This document shows positions 33,134-46,230 of a stretch of DNA of 64,000 nucleotides, one piece after another (positions within the stretch are counted from its first letter, which is position 1; every line of letters starts with the position of its first letter). The stretch is from assembly GCA_027604665.1 (NCBI GenBank), contig JADGIZ010000004.1, positions 1,722 to 65,721 of the forward strand. The letters are read 5' to 3'. Made by a program: the position numbers and the translations under genes. The notes beneath the pieces were generated by a model that ran no database searches, was not told where the DNA came from, and was given only the letters and a program-made list of their open reading frames with translations. Origin of the DNA: Polyrhizophydium stewartii. Taxonomy: Eukaryota > Chytridiomycota > Chytridiomycetes > Rhizophydiales.

Positions 33134-33220
33134 GACACCGGGGTCTGTACGTCCCCCCCAGAGTGAGCCGAAAGAGCTTGACGAATGAGGCGATACGTAT
33201 TATAGTAAGACCCAGGTGTC
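33134..33220. ncRNA. Closed multi-stem fold, possible structured RNA
   Basis: The ends pair as GACACC..GGTC with GACC..GGTGTC, and an inner TACGT pairs with ACGTA. The interior has GAGCCGAAAGAGCTT, a stem closed by a GAAA tetraloop-like turn. It resembles in style the element at 54674-54748, which also has a GACACC outer stem and GAAAGCGA loops. Confidence 0.35.
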
Positions 33221-33880
33221 ACCTAGGATAGTCCTACAAGTGGTCAGATGATGAGTTGATCGATCCTATGGTAAGTACTCCGTCCAATTATCTAGATCTT
33301 CCTATACAACGTTCAACTACCTCATTACACATTCAGTTGTTTCACTTACTTAATTCTGTTACCATTCGTCGTTACCTTCATTCCAGTAGCTCTTGTCCTA
33401 CTTTCATTCAGTCTCTTTCATCTATCAATTTACCATTCCAGATCTTCGGCTTAATGCACCTTCAGATCTACCATTATCTACGCTCAATCGCCTCTGTGGC
33501 TTATCCTTCTTTAGTTATTGCTCTATCGTAATTCAATTATTCTAATTTCATTGATCTCACTAATAACTACAGTCATCTATCAGATAACTCGGTCTTCTAT
33601 TATAGCTACATCTTGTTTGTTGCACCTCGTTATCTTCCTTATGACGCGAACTAATTGCTCAGATCTAATTTCCCCCTTCGTGGTACATTGATCTTCCCTA
33701 ATTACTTCTTCACCGTTCGACTCGGTTAGCTTCGCGATTAGTCTCACTACTATACTCAAGCGCCGTTATGGCTAATTAGCCTTCAGCTTTATCTATTTAT
33801 ACTCGTCATAGTTATTTCATAACTTTCCTCTTATAAACAAGCCTAAGGCCCTCCCTCGCATAATGAAAAAATTAGTAACA

Positions 33881-33919
33881 AGTGAAACGACGGAGCGAAG
33901 CGAGGGAGGTTGTTTCACT
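33881..33919. repeat. AGTGAAAC hairpin with competing stem
   Basis: AGTGAAAC (33881-33888) pairs perfectly with GTTTCACT (33912-33919). The loop holds CGAGGGAG (33901-33908), which is also complementary to CTCCCTCG just upstream (33851-33858), so two alternative folds are possible. Confidence 0.45.
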
Positions 33920-34214
33920 CGCGGTCAACCTACCCCAATTATTTGAAATTGGGAGCGGTTGCCGCCCTCATTCATTCCTTGCAGTCATTCACTGCGGGCG
34001 TTACGCCAACAGCTTACGCTCGAGTATATCAGATCAAATCGATCTCTAGAGATCGATTAAGGTAGCCCCATAGAAGTCTTTTAATATTCCCGCTCAACCG
34101 CCGCTCGGGCTAGGCCTTCGGCGTATATCTAATTTTCACCTCTTTGACTGATCTATTGTATTTCACCCATTCATCTTTCTATCTTAGACTCGCTCAATCG
34201 GCGCTGTGCCTTAG

Positions 34215-34332
34215 ACATTCCTCCGCTTCCATCGTACGGCAGCACTCAGTGCCTTCGTTGCCTAGCGATTTCCTACGCCTCTCAGGTTCGGCTACGGTGG
34301 AAGCGTATGAGGATATCATCATCACCACCCCC
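34215..34332. ncRNA. Covarying structured RNA family, copy B
   Basis: Same family as 30881-31007. The outer helix is CGCTTCCATC (34224-34233) with GGTGGAAGCG (34296-34305): ten pairs, one of them G-T. Compared with copy A, several pairs change on both sides. TACGGCAGCA, GTATGAGG and the CACCACCCC tail are kept, and an inner stem GGCA/TGCC replaces GTTA/TAAC of copy A. Confidence 0.55.
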
Positions 34333-34389
34333 TCGCTTCACTCGACCCCTCCAGGGGTGTATTATTATGTAATTAGATGGTCTTCTGAT

Positions 34390-34450
34390 CGTGGAGGTGA
34401 ACGCACCGCGGGGCGGGCACGTCCACCTCGAGGGAGCGACACCGTCGCGG
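34390..34450. repeat. Long GC hairpin (GTGGACGTGCCC family), inverted copy
   Basis: Reverse-complement copy of 4499-4541 and 38098-38140, followed directly by a GGAGCGACACCGTCGC module. It lies inside two overlapping short frames (34144-34464 plus, 34373-34699 minus) that exist only because of the GC-rich repeat. Confidence 0.8.
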
Positions 34451-34699
34451 GAGATTTTTCGTAGGTCGATTTGGAGCAGCGACGTCGCCTCTTTTCAGAT
34501 TTGATGAGGCATTTTCTCTATCATTAGACCATCTATTATAATTGGAGATTTGGGTAGGTCGCAATCGAATTTGCAAATTCCTGTCATTGATTGTAACCTG
34601 GTCAGTTGTTTTCTGTCCTTTTCTTAAGTATCGCTTGAAACACCATCTAATCAATAAATCATCGATTGCAGCGGCGCGCGCGATCAAGGAAACCTGCAA

Positions 34700-37600
34700 A
34701 TTGCACTAAAAAACCTGCATAGGAATCACCAACTAATCCCAATATGCGGGTCAATCACCGCGTAAGATATGAAGGGGATTTGTTTACCCAAATCTAGATT
34801 AGATAACCTCCTATGAAGGGGGTAGGAGTGGAGGCTTAGCTGAAACTCCGGGGGTAGATAATTCTGATTCCTCATACGATTTAGTGTGAGTACTGGACTG
34901 AAAGGAAGCACGGAGCAGACCGAGAGTTAAGGTGGAACACCTGCTAACGAAGCGGATAAATCGGAGGAATGTACTAGATGGTTCATACGTAGGAACCGTG
35001 GGGGAGGTGGGATGAATTGACCAGAAATGATAGCATGTTGGTTTATTACTCTTATTAGGTGTTGGACTGGTATTAGATGGAATATATAGAGTAATTGAGA
35101 ATAGATGTACCGATTCATCTAAGTAAAATTAGATCCCGATTGGATAGTCGGCTTTACAGAAGGAGATGGTTGTTTTAGTGTTACTTTTTCGAAAAATTCA
35201 AGTCGAAAATATGGTAGGCGCATCCGCGGGAACCCTAAGAATATGAAATAACAGAAAATCAAATAATAGGCCGGAGGGGCGGGTTCCCGCATCTGCTTCA
35301 AATAAAGATGTGAAAGATAATCAAATTAGATGAAGGTTAATCCTCAGCGCGAATGCCTCTCAGGATAGTAAAATAATATAGAAGCGGTTGAGAGCCGAAA
35401 GGGTGAGCGATTCTGTTTGTAATGCGTCAGTAACTAATTTGACAATAGAAAAACCAATACTAAAACTTCAGATTAACAAGAGATGAACGCGGTCCTCCAG
35501 CGGCTTTGCCGCTTTCCTAAGGTCAGACCGCTAAGAATAAAAGAAAGAATTTTAATAAAACAATCAATTAGATTAAAGCGGACCCCGTCTCGATTTATCC
35601 TATTTACACCATCTAACTTAATTACTCTGATAGTTATTGCTTATTAGAATCTATCATGTTGATGGTCAAAGTCCAATAAAGGTAAGAAATCTATTCAACC
35701 TAAAGTGACTGTCTCCATATTGTAGATCTTTCAAGGAATGCTTAGTTTCCCTTATATCAATCATTATCTTTCTACCACTACGACCGTCATCATTTCTTGA
35801 CTATTCTAGTTACAACCTTAGATTTAGTTGCTTTTATATTATACACAAATGGCCCCTTACCATTTAACTCCGGATATTTCCTTTAGATTATTACTTTGTT
35901 CAATCTCCTGAGTTGCTGAATAAAATTAATTGGGGTGGTAGACCGCGAGTGAGACATACCCCATCCGGTACCTAATAACAAATGACCTTGTGCGTTAAGC
36001 CTGTGTCGAAAAGAGTTACATCCTCAAGATCTATTAGAAATCGGCCGAAGGGCGATTTCGCTCCTAGAGGAGCTTAAATCTAAAAGAAGCTAGACTCAAT
36101 AATAATCTTTAATGAATCACTGAATCATATCCCAGTTTTAGCTTTATCCTACCCTTAATTAATCGACTTAGTCGATGTAGGAAAATAATTGATTGATAAC
36201 TTATCGAGACCCTTTCTATGATACACAATATAAGACCTATCATTAGAACCAGTTTCTATATATATTTATAGAATGATAACTTACTTAATTAGAGCAAGAA
36301 TCAACGACTTAATCGTGCCACCAGCCGATATTGTGGATTTAGGTATTTCCCTTCCTTACTTAGATCCAAGGTATATGTAAGTAGTTTGGTGGCTGGTCTA
36401 TGGCGCGTGATAAACTAATAATGATAAAGGACAATTTCTAAAGATATTTCTCAATTGACTGGTCTTTATTAATTAATCCACTCATAAATGGGGCCTAGCG
36501 GCCTGAGCGAAATGCGAGTGAGGAGCACTGCGACCGATACGTCACTTTATAATGTTGCTTTGTAACCCTTATCATAATTCTATAACTCATTGGAAATCAT
36601 AACCATTGTTAATCTTCAATTTGGGATTTAGGTTTATGCGCAACTTATTATCATTTTAACAGGTCTTAATACTTGAATTATCTTTGTACTTTTATTGTTA
36701 TGGTTCAACTATCTACTAGAAACCAATCTAAAAGCTTATTAGGAACGTCTCTAAATAGTTCTCAAAATCATTTTAGCCCAACTAAATTGGGCCTATTAAA
36801 ACTAAAGGATAATTATAAGTTATTTAAAACTGAGCAATCTTAGATTGCCTAACATTTAATAAATCAGCATCTCGTATAATCGACAAAATATGTACTAACT
36901 AATTTTCGGTCGGAACTTTTCAAATATGGGCCGCTAGGAGTCGCTCAAATTGTATCAACTAATTGAATTTGACTACAATATAGAAACTGTCAAGCTGGTG
37001 GTGATTTATAAGTAAAGATCTTGGTAGCTTCGCGATTAGTGGTTTGTTGTTAGTGGTTTTAGTTTAGAGATGAGGATCCTGTTTTAGAATTGAACTGGTG
37101 GGTACCTATAGTTACTGAGCCGCGCTGATTTTCTTAATCTATGGAGGCCTCACCAAAGGTGGGGCATCGATCCAAGATCGAGATTAATCAGAAATTTTAA
37201 TAAGCTAAAATCCATAATAGTCTAAGTAGTAATCTGTCGATTGCTTGGATAACAAAACATGCTGCAGTCTTTCATTCTTTTAATTATTTAAGTAACAGGT
37301 TATACATGTATTAGGAAGTATAAACAAACATCAGTTTGTGGATTCTTCCTGGTGTATCACAGCCCTTCATGCGGAAGTGATCTAGGCTTTAAAGCTGCTA
37401 TCTATCTAATAAACCTTCACCTAACTGATCGATACAAAGCTATTACTTCTCTTCTCCATATTCTAAGTACTCTAGGCTCTGATTGCTGAAGATCTTTGTT
37501 ATGGTAATTACCTAACCATTATCTAAGTGTATAGGCTAATAAGACAAAAGGAACACTAATAATTAGTTATACAGCTCCGTAGGAGCCTATCTCGAAGGTT

Positions 37601-38097
37601 AAGGAAGCCACAGTAATTGGATCTAGTCACAATAAGTATTACGAGAAGCAGCCCATTTATGCTGATTTATTCTTATTTATAACTGATGGAGCAACTACAT
37701 AACTACCTTAAAGAAGCTAAAATCGGTTGCAAGTAATTTGAGCTTAGAATGTTAACCCACCTGAACATAGAACCACCACGAAGCGGGCCGCGACGTAGGA
37801 GCTAAGTCTAAAATAAACTTCAAATTGCACATCTTCTCCGTTCCACCAGCTCTTTCTGGATCTTGCGGACCGGAGGTCCTCCGAATCTAGCTAAATTCTT
37901 TTCATCTTGTTAACCATTTCATCCGCGACGGAGTCGCTCCCAATACATTAATAAAGCTCATATTCCTTAATCGGTCAATAATCAAGTTTGCTAAAACTAA
38001 TGAGACACTATACAGGTGATGGGCTTGATCTAGTGTCCAAATTCCAATTCTATACCTTGCCCCATTATTATGAACAAAATTGTCAATATAGTTTTTA
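34700..38097. other. Intergenic stretch
   Basis: No gene is recognised. The frames at 34726-34911, 34927-35118 and 35119-35301 (minus) have proline/arginine-rich or mixed sequence without motifs. The segment 36488-36540 is GC-rich and RNA-like (GCCTAGCGGCCTGAGCGAAATG). A GCGACGGAGTCGCTCC repeat lies at about 37925. Confidence 0.4.
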
Positions 38098-38180
38098 TCG
38101 AGGTGGACGTGCCCGCCCCGCGGTGCGTTCACCTCCACGATTGAATCGCTAGCGTCAGCTCGCGCCTAGCGACGCCGCTT
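38098..38180. repeat. Long GC hairpin copy 3 plus GCTAGCG module
   Basis: 38098-38140 matches 4499-4541 except for one loop base. It is followed at 38146-38180 by GCTAGCGTCAGCTCGCGCC..GACGCCGCTT, a module also seen inverted near 3698-3722 and in part at 28668. A truncated copy of the cox1-inserted element starts at about 38228. Confidence 0.75.
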
Positions 38181-39554
38181 CTGATCAAAAATACTGAATC
38201 ATTAATCGTGTTATACTAACCTGATGACTAATCACGCAGTCGCATCTATCAAAAGGGTATCTGATAGTTAAGCTAAAATAGATGAGCCACTCTTTATAAG
38301 CTTCGTAAGGGCCCCGACTAATTTAATTAATTGCCAAAGGTAACCATCTACCGGCCGCTCAATGAGCGGCCTCCTCCTAATAATGGTGGGATATTTAACA
38401 TGGTATTAATCAATTACCTATCATTAAATATAGAATCTATACTGTGCTATGATATACTATTAATATAGGTATCTATTTTTCATTTCCTAGTAGCCGTAGA
38501 TCCAATTTAAATCAATAAGTCTTATATTCATTATTTATGGTAAACTCATTAGTACCATTATGACATTAGAAGACTTTTACCTATAGCACCTCCTACTTAT
38601 AATTTTGCTATACTTTAGGGTGCCGTACATAATTAAATTAAGATTTAACGTAAATTATTGGAAAACCTTGGAGCGGCATCCGCCGCGGATTGCAAACCAA
38701 TTTATTGAACCTAATCTGTAATATATTAGGTTTTATAGAAGATCATCGATCCAAGATCGATGTTCAACTTAAGCTGGTTGGGGACCTACTTAGAAATTGC
38801 AATAGTTTTAATGAATAAAGTGCCATATGATTAGTAGGAGTATCTATATAAACTAGGAAATTAATATTTCTATGAGGGACTCTATCTATTGATCGAGCAG
38901 AGTTCGTACCTATTATTGCCCTATATATGAATCTTATGATAATACTAATAAGTAAAAGAAATTCTAGCTTATGAGTAGAACTTATAAACGATAGCCTAGT
39001 ATAACATCCTAAGGGGCCGATAATTAGAAATAAATTCCAATGATGATTCTAGTAGATTACCTGATGTGGATTCTTAACTTCATCACTGGATAAACCTAAA
39101 TCATATAACCCTACCATTAAGCACCTAAAGCTTATTTAATATTGTAATGGAACGTAATGATTTATCAAGAGGACTCTAAATATATCGACAGGTTTTAGCT
39201 ATAATTAAGCGGCTCCGCGATTAAGGTCTTTTTAGATGAGCTACTAAAATAATTGATCTATATGATTAAGTGCCTAGTCGCGTCACTTGTGTATTCCTAT
39301 GATCGACTTAAGTCGATTGAGTTATTGGCTCATCGATCTACGATCGATCAATTTAAGTGATACTAGCACTTACAAACTATTGAGGAATTTATCTACAGCT
39401 GTGAATAGTCTCCTTAAGTTAAATGAAGATGAATTAGGTGGATCTACTTTCAAACAATCAGCGGGCCAGAGTACATTCAAACGTCATTGGCCTCCTCAAA
39501 GGCCTCGACGGCTTTTAGTATTCAGCTTATTCATTAGATAATTGGAATTCGGAG

Positions 39555-39637
39555 CTGCGACGTAGCCTCCACCCGGATCTCTTAAGAGATCCGGGGGGGC
39601 CCCCTACGGGGGCCCCGTCGCTCCGCTCCGCTGCGTC
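39555..39637. repeat. GC-rich multi-hairpin element
   Basis: Chained stems: CCCGGATCTCTTAAGAGATCCGGG (an almost perfect palindrome also present at about 4592-4617) and GGGGCCCCCTACGGGGGCCCC, followed by a GTCGCTCCGCTCCGCTGC tail. The two stems belong to the same modular family as at 1-84. Confidence 0.75.
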
Positions 39638-40291
39638 ATTTTATAGAAAACGTCGAGGCTTCTTCGGCGCGGATGCGCGGCTGACGCGAGCCTTTAGCTC
39701 GATCTATTTTAGATGTTTTAGTTAATCTACCAATATATAATCGATTATAAATCGATCAAGAGGCTTTTACGTAATCCAGCTCGCTAGCGCGAGCTCCGCG
39801 GAACTCAAGCTTCGCGATCTGATTGGTAATCTTGTATGATATCTCAAGATAGTTGCTGATGACTTTCAAGTTATTATATTCCTTAGTTTTATTCTAAATA
39901 ATGGCTCCGCCCTTTTGGAGGATTACAAAGGAAAATCTATAATCATATTTAGTATTTCTGCTAGGGGGTTTAATCCTGTTTGTTAGGAGCGTACGTGTGG
40001 GCTCAGGAGTAACAAGATCAGCTATCAAAGACTAAGGAACTCATGGACCATTGGCTCTCTGCCAAAGTCTAGGGAGCAGAGGCCCGGTAGGGCCCACTAA
40101 CCCGGCGATGTGATATATGACGAGAAGCGTGTCACTATCTTTCTGCCCCCAATCCATTAAGAGCTGGCTCTGTAGAGGGATAGCCTCATAACCTGCTTGA
40201 CCTTTCAACAGAATCCTTTATAGAACAACTCAACCGAGTTCAGGCGTCTTCAATTTGGATAGTCTGATATTAGTCGTCACTCAAGTGCTTT

Positions 40292-40381
40292 GTGACCGGC
40301 CCCCCTTGGGGGGCCTACGTCGCACCTACGAGGCCTTGGCCTCGGGACCCCTTAAGGGTCCATCAGGAGGCGACGTCGCGA
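40292..40381. repeat. GC-rich multi-hairpin element
   Basis: Contains GGCCCCCCTTGGGGGGCC, GAGGCCTTGGCCTC and GGACCCCTTAAGGGTCC, and ends GGAGGCGACGTCGCG like the other family members. Each stem is a near-perfect palindrome, and the terminal GACGTC palindrome is shared. Confidence 0.75.
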
Positions 40382-43300
40382 CCAGAATAACGGTAAAGGT
40401 GTAGCTGGGTTTTTGTATAATTAGGCATAAATGGGGAATCTAAAGCGATCTACTCACTTTTATTAAAACCGCATTGCAAATTAGATTGTCAAAATTGAAG
40501 ATAGTACCATTTTAATATAAGCAGCAGCAACTATCATAGATAGTTTATTTGATTAACCGTAGATTATTACACCCGATGTTCTATCCGTCAAATTGTGGGC
40601 TACACCAATCTTGCGCGCTACCAAAGCGCGATAGTGGGTTGTTACACAACCTCCACAGGAGGGTAATGGCCGGGTCGCAATTGGCCGGTGACCAGAAGCT
40701 GGCAATTGCCACACGACCGTTGGGCAAAGCGCGTATCCCATGAGTCTGAATTACCCCGATCGCCCGCTCCCAATAGGGAGCGGGCTCCGGGTAGTCACTA
40801 AATCTTAACTTAAATCATTGCCCGGGGTAACCTTATACCGGGGGTCCAGATGGACCCCCTTCTTAATCGACTATAGTCGATCTTTATATAGGCGTAGGCC
40901 GTTGTAATTTAAATTAAATGTTCATTAATAAATAAATAGATATAACCAAATTGCTCTAAAAATAGTCTTTTATTCGGTTATTATTAGATAGTTCTAAATA
41001 GGTAATGCTATCTTTATGAGTATTTTGTAAAGGATCCACTAGTTATGATGTTAAAGGAACTTTTATATAAAATAAAACCGATTGCTCATTATGATTATAT
41101 TGATTCAAATTACCTGTGCCTTATTAAAGGTGCGCACCATAATTCTACACATGATGTGGAATAGTTTGGAGGGCCTCCGGCCCAGCTGTTTACGATGGCT
41201 AACTCACTGGTTTAGCATAAAGCATTGAACAAGTTTTCATAGTAATTATGTTACTTTTTATTGATTATACCAGGAAGATCTTCCATGGTTTGAGTAGTCT
41301 CATGTTACCCAAATAAGTTTTAATCTCTGGGACCCTCTAAATTATCTACTTTAATTATATGCTGCTCGATTTTCTAGGTATTAACGCCTTCGATATAATT
41401 GGTTGTTATCGTTAATACTAAGCTAATAGATCTTGTTTTCTCTTGGGTGGTTACAATATTAATGATTTACGTGTTGATAAAGGGTGATCTATGATTGCTT
41501 CTATTATAGCCAGGTAGTAGTACTAGAGGTTATGGGAGGCGCTACAAACTTCATCGGGCATTTATTGGTTTTTAGTCAAAAGACCCCACTCAGACGGTGG
41601 TTAGACTTCGTAGTTAGTATAAAATACACCATCATTTTACAGATTCAACAACCATTTTTAATAATAGGATCTAATCATAGTGAGAACGCATAATAAGAGA
41701 CTTCTCAACTCCTGAATTAGCAATTTTTACTGATGTCTACTAGAATTCGCCCGGAGGGGGAATTCGGGCCCTACAGGGCGAGTCATTGACTCCGCTACGC
41801 ACTGAATTCTGGTTTACGGTAATGTGGCTGATTGCGCATTTTTGATGGGCTTAGTCTTCTAGAAGGTCAGGTCGAGTTGTCATATGGGGGTAAGCTAATT
41901 ACAATTAGGTAATGGTACTTTTTATCATTGGTAAGACAAAGGGTTGATTGATCGACAATTTAAGATACACAAAAGATTTAAAGAGGAAATTCAAAGCATG
42001 ATAGGCTTCACGAATTATATTCGTTAGGACTCCATCCGATTCCTATTTTCTATAGCAAATCAGTGAGCAAGACATTACAAATAGCTATTATGGTGGCTCA
42101 TATAAATGAGCTGTAGGTTGAGGGGTTAGAAGAATAAAAAAGGGTCTAATGATAAACAACCAGAGGTGCTGGACTGCAAAAATCTTTATTATAGTAGATA
42201 GATGCTTATTTTTGGTTAGTCATTACAGCTTTTAGCAACTTCTCAGATTTCAGCAATTTTCCGCACCTTCGGTGCTAAATCAGCTAAGTTGGTGTTCTCT
42301 CATTTATTTGAAAGTTTCTATATTCTAGCATTTGCCCATTAACCTTTATGGTTCAACTGTTTGGATGCAAGTGAGACATCTCCTTTACTCAATTGAGCGG
42401 AGCTCTTACATAAGTCCAAATGTAGGATTTATAGGGTTGGTATTGTTGCAACACACTTAAAGTAGATTGACTGCGAAGGCAGGCAACCCGATCTCAGATC
42501 GGTTTGTTTTGATTAATTTCTAGTTACTTATTACATCTATTTATTTTTACTGATGATTACTTCCAATAAAATCCTTCCTATTACTAATAAAGGTTCTGTA
42601 GACCAGATCTACTAATAATTGATATATTTCTAAGCAATCAGGGATCTAATTATGATCTAGAACCCAGAGTAAAAATGATTTCCATATGATAATAGGGTGT
42701 CGATAAATTATTTATATAATTATTTGGTCAAATCTCTCATGAATTTATTTCTAATCATCCCTTATCAATTTACTAGAATTTGAGATAGAACCATTATTAT
42801 TAAATTCATATAATTAGTTGAACTGTCACATATTTTCAATCAACTATGTTAATTATTAATATTAGATAAAGCTAAGTTTATTTCGATGCATCGCAATTTC
42901 TAATCATATAGACTATTTAATATATATTTGATAATTCTGAGTGTATATGTAATAAATGCATAATATTCAGATTATTAATTAGAGTTAATTTAAAAGTATC
43001 AGTTATTAATTTTCTTTTATGATCATCCTGATCTGATTCAGTCTTTAAATTAATTTATATAGCTAATTGATCAGTAATCATATTTAGATAATTGTAGCGT
43101 TAGTTATTCAGATTATTCACTATTTCGATGCGTTGGGACATCGCAATAGTTATATTATATCTATCTAATTGATTATTTAACTATCGTCATAATTCCATAT
43201 AGGAGTTTAGGTAATTTAGTTTTATCATATTGGAATAGTTATCCTTATCTTTATTAGATCTAATATCTTTATTAATACCTGAGAGCTTAATACTAGTTTG

Positions 43301-44370
43301 AATAACTATCTATTAATAAAATACCTTCTATAATTAATCAAATATTGCCCCCTCTATTTATTTTATAGTTTATTATACTATTTTTATTCATATCATTTCT
43401 ATTTATTATATTTATATTCCTACCGAGGATTTTACCTTGACTATCAATAATCCCCTCTATTTTATTATATATTAGAGGTAGATTTTTATTTTATTTCACA
43501 GTTATCCTTGAATATTACTTAAAGTTATCATATAAGTGATAACCTATGTGCAGACCTCCTCATTATAATAGTTTAATTATTTATGTGATAGCTCCCTCTT
43601 TAACCATATTATTTTATTGATTATTCAGTAATCACTCTATTAATGATTATTATAGTATTTAATATATATATAGATAAGAATGATACTAATAAACTTCTCC
43701 TCCACTTCTTTATTATCAAATTACTACATTGTAATTGCCATATTCTTGATTTTATTATGTTGACAATATACTGGAATTTGTATGAGGGATTTTATCACTA
43801 CAAAAAGAAATAATACTTCAGTATTTCTAATATTTAGGTGTGTAATGTATTCTACTCCTTTAATATGGTTGCTATGCTGACCTTTGAGATCCGCAGTTTC
43901 ATTTCCTCTTTAATGGTACTAATTACAATATATGATAGAATATTCAGATGATATCTTTATTTAGATTATTACTTAATATAATTATTATTGTATCATTAAT
44001 TAGAAATAACTATTATCATAGAATTAATTGATATTTTTTAGATCTAATAAAAGTCTTAATATAAAATTAAAGATAAATTGGTTATAATAAGATATTATAC
44101 TTCATAATAATATTCCTACTGTTACAAACAATATAATCTCATCATTAATAATAAATAGTTAACCAATAATAATTTATCCTAATAAAATTGCTTCGCATCG
44201 ATTTAATTATAGATTACTATTGATAAATGTATATATCAGTTTCCGGATTTTGAGGGTTTCACGAACAAATCCGGTATTAAATTTTGAGGGAGTGAATTAT
44301 TAATTGATGTGGCACAATACTCAAGAGGATACATAACATTGAAGGAGCGGGGTAAATAAGTAAAAAATTG

Positions 44371-45981
<1,611 letters not shown>

Positions 45982-46071
45982 GCATTCCCAAGACTTAATA
46001 ATATCAGTTTTTGGTTGCTTCCACCTGCATTCTTGCTTTTGACTGCCGGGCTCTTTGCTGGCGGTGCTGGT
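45982..46071 (+). CDS. cox1: Cytochrome c oxidase subunit 1, exon 2
   Basis: [20 protein letters not shown] then [10 protein letters not shown] continues directly from GAPDM of exon 1; this is cox1 helix III. The normal next residues, TGWTVYPPL, do not follow. Instead the sequence runs into group I intron material, so the exon ends at GAG, another common intron site. The next cox1 exons that I recognise in the window are on the opposite strand at 24.9-21.8 kb and start far downstream in the protein. Confidence 0.9.
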
Positions 46072-46230
46072 CTTGTGCCAGAGAAGGTCTAAACCTTTTG
46101 TAGGACTTTACTATGTGCTGGAAAATCTTAAATATTGGATAATCAGCTGGAAACCTATTTAGGGATCCTCAGAGACTACACGTAAAGCAACTTATTTGAG
46201 TTGAAAATATAGTCCAAATAAAATAAACTT
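46072..46230 (+). other. Group I intron 2 of plus-strand cox1, no 3' exon found
   Basis: The core is compact: AATCAGCTGGAAACC (Q, 46141-46155), TCCTCAGAGACTACACG (R, 46166-46182) and AAATATAGTCC (S, 46205-46215). In such introns the 3' splice site normally lies shortly after the S strand or a P9 extension. No TGWTVYPPL-coding exon was found downstream as far as I could read. Confidence 0.75.

Larger units (their letters stand above)
30848..34210. repeat. CTCAATYGCC..GGCTYA mini-hairpin family (cluster)
   Basis: About seven copies occur here, at roughly 30848, 31878, 32070, 33482, 33752, 34084 and 34190, with others near 49985 and 52709. The unit is TCAATYGCC, a 4-6 base loop, then GGCTYA. 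The GCC/GGC stem and flanks are conserved while the loop varies. They lie in non-coding DNA, some immediately before the structured-RNA copies A and B. Confidence 0.6.
38230..44370. other. Intergenic stretch with GC elements, then AT-rich DNA
   Basis: From 38.2 to 41.9 kb there are GC hairpins (39555-39637, 40292-40381, 41745-41800) in mixed sequence. A GC-rich, possibly structured segment at 40010-40190 carries no rRNA signature I know. From 42.5 to 44.3 kb it becomes AT-rich with short GATGCATCGCAA-type hairpins. No gene is recognised. Confidence 0.4.

Noticed and set aside
34144..34699. Frames of 106 and 108 codons on opposite strands
   Set aside because: Both are open because of the inverted GC hairpin at 34390-34450 and structured-RNA copy B; no motif is present.
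40010..40190. GC-rich segment considered as rRNA
   Set aside because: None of the universal rRNA strings (530 loop, decoding site, peptidyl-transferase loop, sarcin-ricin loop) is present.
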